Both the position numbers and the translations under genes were made by a program. Source: an uncultured Bacilli bacterium (lineage in GTDB: Bacteria > Bacillota_I > Bacilli_A > RF39 > UBA660). Taken from it: 27,879 bases of DNA. The number at the start of each line of letters is the position of its first letter. Positions within the stretch are counted from its first letter, which is position 1. This document shows, one piece after another, positions 23,838-27,879 of the stretch. Where the stretch lies: contig CANQHM010000013.1 of NCBI GenBank assembly GCA_947623845.1, positions 1 through 27,879 of the forward strand, read 5' to 3'. The notes below the pieces were generated by a model that worked only from the letters and a program-made list of their open reading frames with translations, ran no database searches and was not told the DNA's origin.

Positions 23838-25448
23838 ATGAATAATTTTACTATAAAAAGGACTATTTTTCAATTTCCTTCAGCTACGTGCTGTAAGGAA
23901 TATGAAAAAATAGATAAATTTATAGATATTTTGCAAAAATCAGGAATTAATCAAATTATAGAAAATGTAAATCAAAGACAAAAAAAATGTAAAGGGAGAA
24001 ATAGTTATAATCCATATAACATGATGGCTACAGTATTATATTGTTTTTCAAAATTTAGAAGTTCAGTTAGAGAATTAGAAGAACTATGTTCCACAGATTT
24101 AAGGGTTATATATTTGATGGAACAAAATGAACCTAGTTATGCTACTTTTTGCGATTTTATTAACAATTATATTAAACCATATTCTATGGAAATTTTTACG
24201 TTAATAACAAAAACTATAATTAAGGAATACAATATAAACATTGAAACTCAATATATAGATGGTACTAAAATAGAGGCTAATGCTAATAAATATAATTTTG
24301 TATGGAAACCTAAAACATATCATAGAAATTTGGATTTAAAAATTAAAGATTTAATAAAAGAAATGGACTTAAAATATGAAAATACAAAAAATATAAAAGC
24401 AGAAGAATTTATTATTTTAATAAACAATTATGTTGAGATAAATAATATTAATTATTATGATATTCCTGTTGGAAAAGGCAATAGATTAACTAAACCACAA
24501 AAAATAATTAAAAAAGCTTATGAATATTTAAATAAATTAACAGAATATGAAGAAAAAGAAAAACTTTGTGGTGAGGAGAGAAATTCTTATTATAAAACTG
24601 ATGTTGATGCAACAGCTATGGTATTAAAAGAAGATTATTATTCTAAATTAAGTCATGATTTTCATGCTGCATATAATACACAAGTAATTGTATCGAGTGG
24701 ATTAATATTGATGTATGGAATATTTCAAGAAAGAGATGATCAGAATACATTAATTCCAATGTTAAAAAGATATTACAAATCATATGGGAAATATCCAGTT
24801 AAACTATGTGGTGATTCTGGCTATGGAACTTATGCCAATTATGAATTTTTAAATAAATACAATATTGGAAATTATTTAAAATTTAATGCTTGGAATGGGG
24901 AGTCATCTGGGAAAAGACCAAAATTATTTTTCTTTGAAAATAATAGTTTTAAATGCCTAAATGGAAATGTTGGAAAATACATTTTTACTAAAACCCATTC
25001 AAGATATTCTGATTCAAAATTTTATCAATTCATTGGTTGTAATAATTGTAATTATTCCTATAAATGTAAAGAATACCTAAAGGACAAATCCCAAAATTTT
25101 AGAAATGCAGAACTAAGCATTAAATATGAAACTTACAAAGAGGAAGCGAGAAAAAATTTATTAAGCATAGAAGGAATAGAAATTAGAATAAATAGAAGTA
25201 TTCAGGTTGAAGGAACTTATGGACAGATAAAACAAAATATGAATTATACAAGATTTAGAAGAAGAGGAATTGATAGTGTGGAGTGTGAATTTATGTTAGA
25301 ATGCTTGGGTGTTAATCTTAGAAAACTATTTAGAATTTTTGATAATTATAATTCAATAAAAAAAAGTTACTGGGAAAAACCTTCTATTTTACAAAAAGAA
25401 GTTTTCCCAGTTGTAAAGCAAAAAGAAAAGAAGATGTCAAGAAAATAA
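23838..25448 (+). CDS. IS1182-family DDE transposase
   Basis: 536 residues from ATG 23838. The frame is open to GTG 23802, but that lies at the T tract of the terminator and has no ribosome site. Family marks: YNPYNMMATVLYCFSKFRSS in the N-terminal domain, YIDGTKIEANANKYNFVWKP with the first catalytic Asp, VKLCGDSGYGTYANYEFL with the second, a Cys cluster (GCNNCNYSYKCKEY), and VEGTYGQIKQNMNYTRFRRR with the catalytic Glu. It cuts and joins the element ends. It is intact with no frameshift, so the element may be active. Its codon use is AT-rich like the host's. Confidence 0.93.
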   Translation: MNNFTIKRTIFQFPSATCCKEYEKIDKFIDILQKSGINQIIENVNQRQKKCKGRNSYNPYNMMATVLYCFSKFRSSVRELEELCSTDLRVIYLMEQNEPSYATFCDFINNYIKPYSMEIFTLITKTIIKEYNINIETQYIDGTKIEANANKYNFVWKPKTYHRNLDLKIKDLIKEMDLKYENTKNIKAEEFIILINNYVEINNINYYDIPVGKGNRLTKPQKIIKKAYEYLNKLTEYEEKEKLCGEERNSYYKTDVDATAMVLKEDYYSKLSHDFHAAYNTQVIVSSGLILMYGIFQERDDQNTLIPMLKRYYKSYGKYPVKLCGDSGYGTYANYEFLNKYNIGNYLKFNAWNGESSGKRPKLFFFENNSFKCLNGNVGKYIFTKTHSRYSDSKFYQFIGCNNCNYSYKCKEYLKDKSQNFRNAELSIKYETYKEEARKNLLSIEGIEIRINRSIQVEGTYGQIKQNMNYTRFRRRGIDSVECEFMLECLGVNLRKLFRIFDNYNSIKKSYWEKPSILQKEVFPVVKQKEKKMSRK

Positions 25449-25497
25449 ATCATCTATTTTCTAACATCCCCTTTATCATGTTTATTAATTTAATTAA

Positions 25498-27456
25498 CTA
25501 GGCTGCAGATAAGACGGAACGGAATGAATGATTTGTGTTCGTGCCACCATAGGCCCAAAAGAAAGCAAAGACACCAGCAGTATTGTCACCAAAGTAACAA
25601 CCACCGCGTGCAATCCAAGGACATCTTTCACTAGAAGTTTCGGCAGAAAAGCGCGTGTAGTCTCCATTCCATCCACCAGTATCGTTTCCATATGTTAATA
25701 ATATTTCTCTAGTAGCATCTCCCAAATGTCCACGTTCTTGTGTCGTATTTTCATCATCAAATGTATACAAATCATAATACTTAGATTCAGGTAGTGATGA
25801 TGATTGAAATCCACTACTCGCTAAATATAATCCTCCACCTGTTTGGTTGACAGTTGCGCCCATTACATATTCCATATCTCCTCCAACCATATCATATACT
25901 CCATACATGTTTCCAGTAGTACTCGCTTTTACTCCTCCAGTATTCCATTGCTTATCAGGATCACATTCTGCAACAGTTCCAGCTTTAGTGTTATATTTTA
26001 TTGCTGCATTTACACTTTCGCCCACACATCCTGTGTATGTTCCCCCATATTTCCACATACCGCTGTCCCCTGTACCTTGAACTGTATTATTAATCCATAC
26101 TTCACATGTGTCAAACGGCATTCCTTCAATATTACATGTTTTTTTATCTTTATATATTCCATATACACTTTGAGTTAAATATGCTACCGCACCCCATTCG
26201 CTATTCTTTGCCGTATGAGTGTCTATTTCATTAACATTTAAATTATACTTGGAAGATTTTTCTAATTCAATGTCTCTTGTAGCGTTGAATATAGTGCTTA
26301 CTGTTTTCGTACTCATACTTGTTTTATTTGGTAATATTGTTATTTCTCCAATATTAGAATTTTTTCCAATTTCATCCTCTGCATCGCTTGGTTCAAACTT
26401 TCCTACCCAAAATCCTTTAAGTTCTGTATTACCAAAGGTGAAAGCAGGATGAGTATACCAATTTCCATTTTCTGCATTTTTACAATCTTCTAATACAGTA
26501 CCATTCTTCATATCAGTATAGGTACAACTTACATTACCGGTAGTTTCTGTATCTTTTTCAAATTCAATATCTATTAATTGTTTTTCAACACTATCTCCTG
26601 CATTAGCATTAAATAATTTATATCTGTATCTTGGTATCCAGACATACATTTGAAGGATATCATCTTCGCTTACTTCTTGATTTATTTTTAATTTATCACC
26701 ATCATAGAATTTAGCTTTAGTAGTAGGATCAGTATAATTTATAAGGACGGCATTCGCCCATTCATTATTGTCATAGTCATACCACTTTGCATCAACATTA
26801 GCAATATAGATTTTACCATCATTAAAATATACTGGTATCATACCTTGATATAATTCGGGAGCATTAGGTTCTTGTACATAGAGTTTCATATCTTCTTCAC
26901 TGTCAACATTTACTTTACCTTCAAAAGAAGCATTTTGATTATAATCTTGAGGCATATTTAATTCTTGAAAATCAATAGTTAATTTATAATATTGTTTTGC
27001 TCCTTTAACAGGCCCTGGAATATTTACTGCTAAATACATTTCATTATTTTGAACACTATCGGTATTTATATAACCCTCTACTTTTAAACCATCCTCTTTA
27101 GGAGTTTCAAAAGAAGCATCAGGATATTCTTCTAAAGTGTATTTTAAATCTCTTCTTACAAAATTATTGGTTATTTCACTTAATTTAATATTATAAGTTA
27201 TTGGATCATCTAAAGTACTAGTATTTTCCACACTAAAGGTTTTAGAATCACTTGAACCTGGTTTAACATTTAATAAAGATATATAATTATCATCTACAAA
27301 AGATAATTCTAACTTACCTACTTTAAAAGAGTTTTCTAAAGCTTCATCATTACCTAATATTCTAGCATGAAAATAAGCATAAGATACACTAATAGTTAGT
27401 ACTATTAATAATAAGACTACTCCTCCGATAATATAATTTTTGGTATTATTTTTCAT
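25498..27456 (-). CDS. Surface lectin/FGE-like protein with TasA-like N-terminus and DGR-type variable tail
   Basis: 652 residues. Signal or anchor helix 9-29, then about 150 residues resembling the TasA/camelysin fold (ISVSYAYFHARILGND, LELSFVDDNYISLLNVKPGS, TFSVENTSTLDDPITYNI). From residue 200 it is homologous to the 21412-23166 protein through to the end (ELYQGMIPVYF, EDDILQMYVWIPRYRY, NWYTHPAFTFGNTEL, YGVYDMVGG, GHLGDATREIL). The tail 612-650 (bases 25623-25507) keeps CPW-x-x-RGG, AGVFAF and SFR-x-VL, but differs from its paralogue at most positions between. This tail DNA is visibly GC-richer than the rest of the gene and uses C-ending codons (GTC, TTC, GCC, TAC). The same head domain is thus carried on a different stalk. 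The ATG at 27456 has AGGGA upstream. The promoter at 27539-27568 holds a third palindrome. The gene ends 23 bases from the IS. Confidence 0.85.
   Translation of the reverse strand: MKNNTKNYIIGGVVLLLIVLTISVSYAYFHARILGNDEALENSFKVGKLELSFVDDNYISLLNVKPGSSDSKTFSVENTSTLDDPITYNIKLSEITNNFVRRDLKYTLEEYPDASFETPKEDGLKVEGYINTDSVQNNEMYLAVNIPGPVKGAKQYYKLTIDFQELNMPQDYNQNASFEGKVNVDSEEDMKLYVQEPNAPELYQGMIPVYFNDGKIYIANVDAKWYDYDNNEWANAVLINYTDPTTKAKFYDGDKLKINQEVSEDDILQMYVWIPRYRYKLFNANAGDSVEKQLIDIEFEKDTETTGNVSCTYTDMKNGTVLEDCKNAENGNWYTHPAFTFGNTELKGFWVGKFEPSDAEDEIGKNSNIGEITILPNKTSMSTKTVSTIFNATRDIELEKSSKYNLNVNEIDTHTAKNSEWGAVAYLTQSVYGIYKDKKTCNIEGMPFDTCEVWINNTVQGTGDSGMWKYGGTYTGCVGESVNAAIKYNTKAGTVAECDPDKQWNTGGVKASTTGNMYGVYDMVGGDMEYVMGATVNQTGGGLYLASSGFQSSSLPESKYYDLYTFDDENTTQERGHLGDATREILLTYGNDTGGWNGDYTRFSAETSSERCPWIARGGCYFGDNTAGVFAFFWAYGGTNTNHSFRSVLSAA
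25507..25623 (-). other. Candidate DGR variable region (VR) of the 25498-27456 gene
   Basis: Framework residues are identical to those of the paralogue's tail (PW, RGG, G-FAF, GGT, SFR, VL), while about twenty positions between them differ. The codons at the differing positions are mostly NNY (for example ATT, TGC-type, TTT, GAC, GCC, TAT, AAC, CAT), as expected if a template had AAY codons there. No reverse transcriptase or template repeat is present in the window, so the assignment rests on pattern only. Confidence 0.55.
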
Positions 27457-27538
27457 AACATATTCCCTGCCTTTATAAACTATTATAGTAAATATTTAAG
27501 ATATACTTTGTCGAATATTATCTACTATTTATAATTTA

Positions 27539-27568
27539 ATTATATACGTCATACGTATAATTAGTCAA
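27539..27568 (-). promoter_or_regulatory. Promoter of the 25498-27456 gene with embedded palindrome
   Basis: Minus strand TTGACT (27568-27563), 18 bases, TATAAT (27544-27539). The spacer contains the palindrome TATACGT-N3-ACGTATA (27543-27559), which touches the -10. This is the same plan as the other two surface genes but with a different palindrome. No divergent XRE gene is visible upstream within the window. Confidence 0.8.
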
Positions 27569-27605
27569 TAAAAAATTTAGTGCTATAGGCACATATTTAC
27601 AAGTA

Positions 27606-27626
27606 TTAAAAAAAGAGTTTAAAACT
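27606..27626 (-). terminator. Terminator upstream of the surface gene, facing it
   Basis: AGAGTTT-T-AAACTCT on the minus strand followed by seven T (about 27626-27606). It would stop transcripts coming from the ISL3-type element before they reach the surface-gene promoter. Confidence 0.7.
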
Positions 27627-27673
27627 CTGGTTCAACATAATCTAGTAGGGAGCAATTTTTAATTATTACATTA

Positions 27674-27701
27674 TAAAATAAGGGCTGGTCCCTTATTTTT
27701 G
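27674..27701 (+). terminator. Hairpin near the end of the ISL3-type element
   Basis: AAATAAGGG / CCCTTATTT perfect stem around CTGGT, with a T tract on the plus strand. Symmetric enough to act on both strands. With 27606-27626 it is all I can see between the surface gene and the transposase remnant apart from the promoter. Confidence 0.65.
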
Positions 27702-27741
27702 TATTTTAAAATTTTTTCTACTTTTTTCGCCGCTAATAACT

Positions 27742-27879
27742 CTATTTTTTTGATTTTTTTTGATTTCTATCTTTTTTACTCATTCCACTTAATTTTCCAT
27801 TTAATATATACATTATTCTTAACCTTAAAAATTCAAAATTTCTATATCCAAATCCTATTCTTTTTATCACTTTTATCTT
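27742..27879 (-). CDS. ISL3-family transposase, C-terminal end (cut by window edge)
   Basis: 45 codons plus TAG on the minus strand, entering from the right edge. The stretch KVIKRIGFGYRNFEFLRLRI is the C-terminal hallmark of ISL3-family transposases (usually NK-x-K-x-IKR-x-AFGYRNF-x-x-F-x-x-RI). A Lys-rich tail follows. The catalytic part lies outside the window, so whether the element is whole cannot be judged. Confidence 0.78.
   Translation of the reverse strand, partial: KIKVIKRIGFGYRNFEFLRLRIMYILNGKLSGMSKKDRNQKKSKK

Larger units (their letters stand above)
23704..25474 (+). mobile_element. Complete IS1182-family insertion sequence
   Basis: Bounded by perfect 20-bp inverted repeats AAAGGGGATGTTAGAAAATA at 23704-23723 and, inverted, 25455-25474, giving 1771 bp. 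Each end also forms a subterminal hairpin: TAGAAAATAA with its complement (23714-23737) on the left and GAAAATA / TATTTTC on the right. A terminator (23774-23801) stands between the left end and the transposase. I see no convincing target duplication; the left flank is an AT-rich, partly palindromic tract, in keeping with members that insert at terminators or stem-loops. Confidence 0.92.

Noticed and set aside
25475..25497. DGR template repeat between the IS and the third surface gene
   Set aside because: Only 23 AT-rich bases lie there. I also looked in 23510-23703, 7130-7529 and 27457-27741 for a copy of the tail framework (GTCTTTGCTTTC, TCATTCCGT) and found none.
25494..25691. Second minus-strand frame across the candidate variable region
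   Set aside because: It overlaps the end of the 652-residue gene in another frame, with no ribosome site. I considered dual coding, but nothing supports it.
1..27879. CRISPR array
   Set aside because: No regularly spaced direct repeats on either strand and no cas genes.

Overview
The window looks like chromosome from a low-GC Firmicute, probably a Bacilli or Mollicutes-related gut lineage. The evidence is strong A+T bias, a Gram-positive PolC beside a DnaE, Der, HemW, a SpoVIF-family protein and a UvrX-type polymerase with its YolD partner, TTG starts behind strong AGGAG sites, and consensus sigma-A promoters. The lineage is inferred from gene content only. Every stop codon I could check is TAA or TAG, and TGA is not read in frame inside any gene.

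Layout. 1-3893 is an accessory and regulatory block: the N-terminal half of a surface protein cut by the window edge, its divergent small XRE regulator, a secreted protein that appears to start at ATA, a membrane-anchored XRE regulator, a SpoVIF-family gene and two more XRE genes. 3894-6914 holds der and, divergently, a Y-family polymerase-yolD pair. 6901-7529 is a graveyard of mobile DNA beside tRNA-Ala: an ABC-F ATPase tail, an unidentified structured RNA with its own promoter and terminator, and the last codons of a tyrosine recombinase. 7530-16331 carries tRNA-Ala and a dnaE-polC operon on the minus strand. 16416-21325 is a four-gene minus-strand run: hemW, a GDPD-type phosphodiesterase and two membrane-anchored proteins sharing a Cys-pair repeat. 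21412-27456 holds two further surface proteins, another divergent XRE regulator, an unidentified small RNA and a complete IS1182-family element. The right edge has the tail of an ISL3-family transposase.

The most interesting system is the set of three paralogous surface proteins (1-526 partial, 21412-23166, 25498-27456). Each has an N-terminal membrane anchor. The two complete ones end in an FGE-sulfatase/C-type-lectin-like domain whose last 40 or so residues look like the variable region of a diversity-generating retroelement (DGR) target: an invariant framework with clustered substitutions, ending in SFR-x-VL. No reverse transcriptase or template repeat is visible here. Each gene has a strong TTGNNN-(17/18)-TATAAT promoter with a different palindrome between its -35 and -10 boxes. 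Two of the three face a small divergent XRE gene. This suggests individually switched surface lectins, each with its own repressor and operator, possibly diversified by a DGR elsewhere in the genome.
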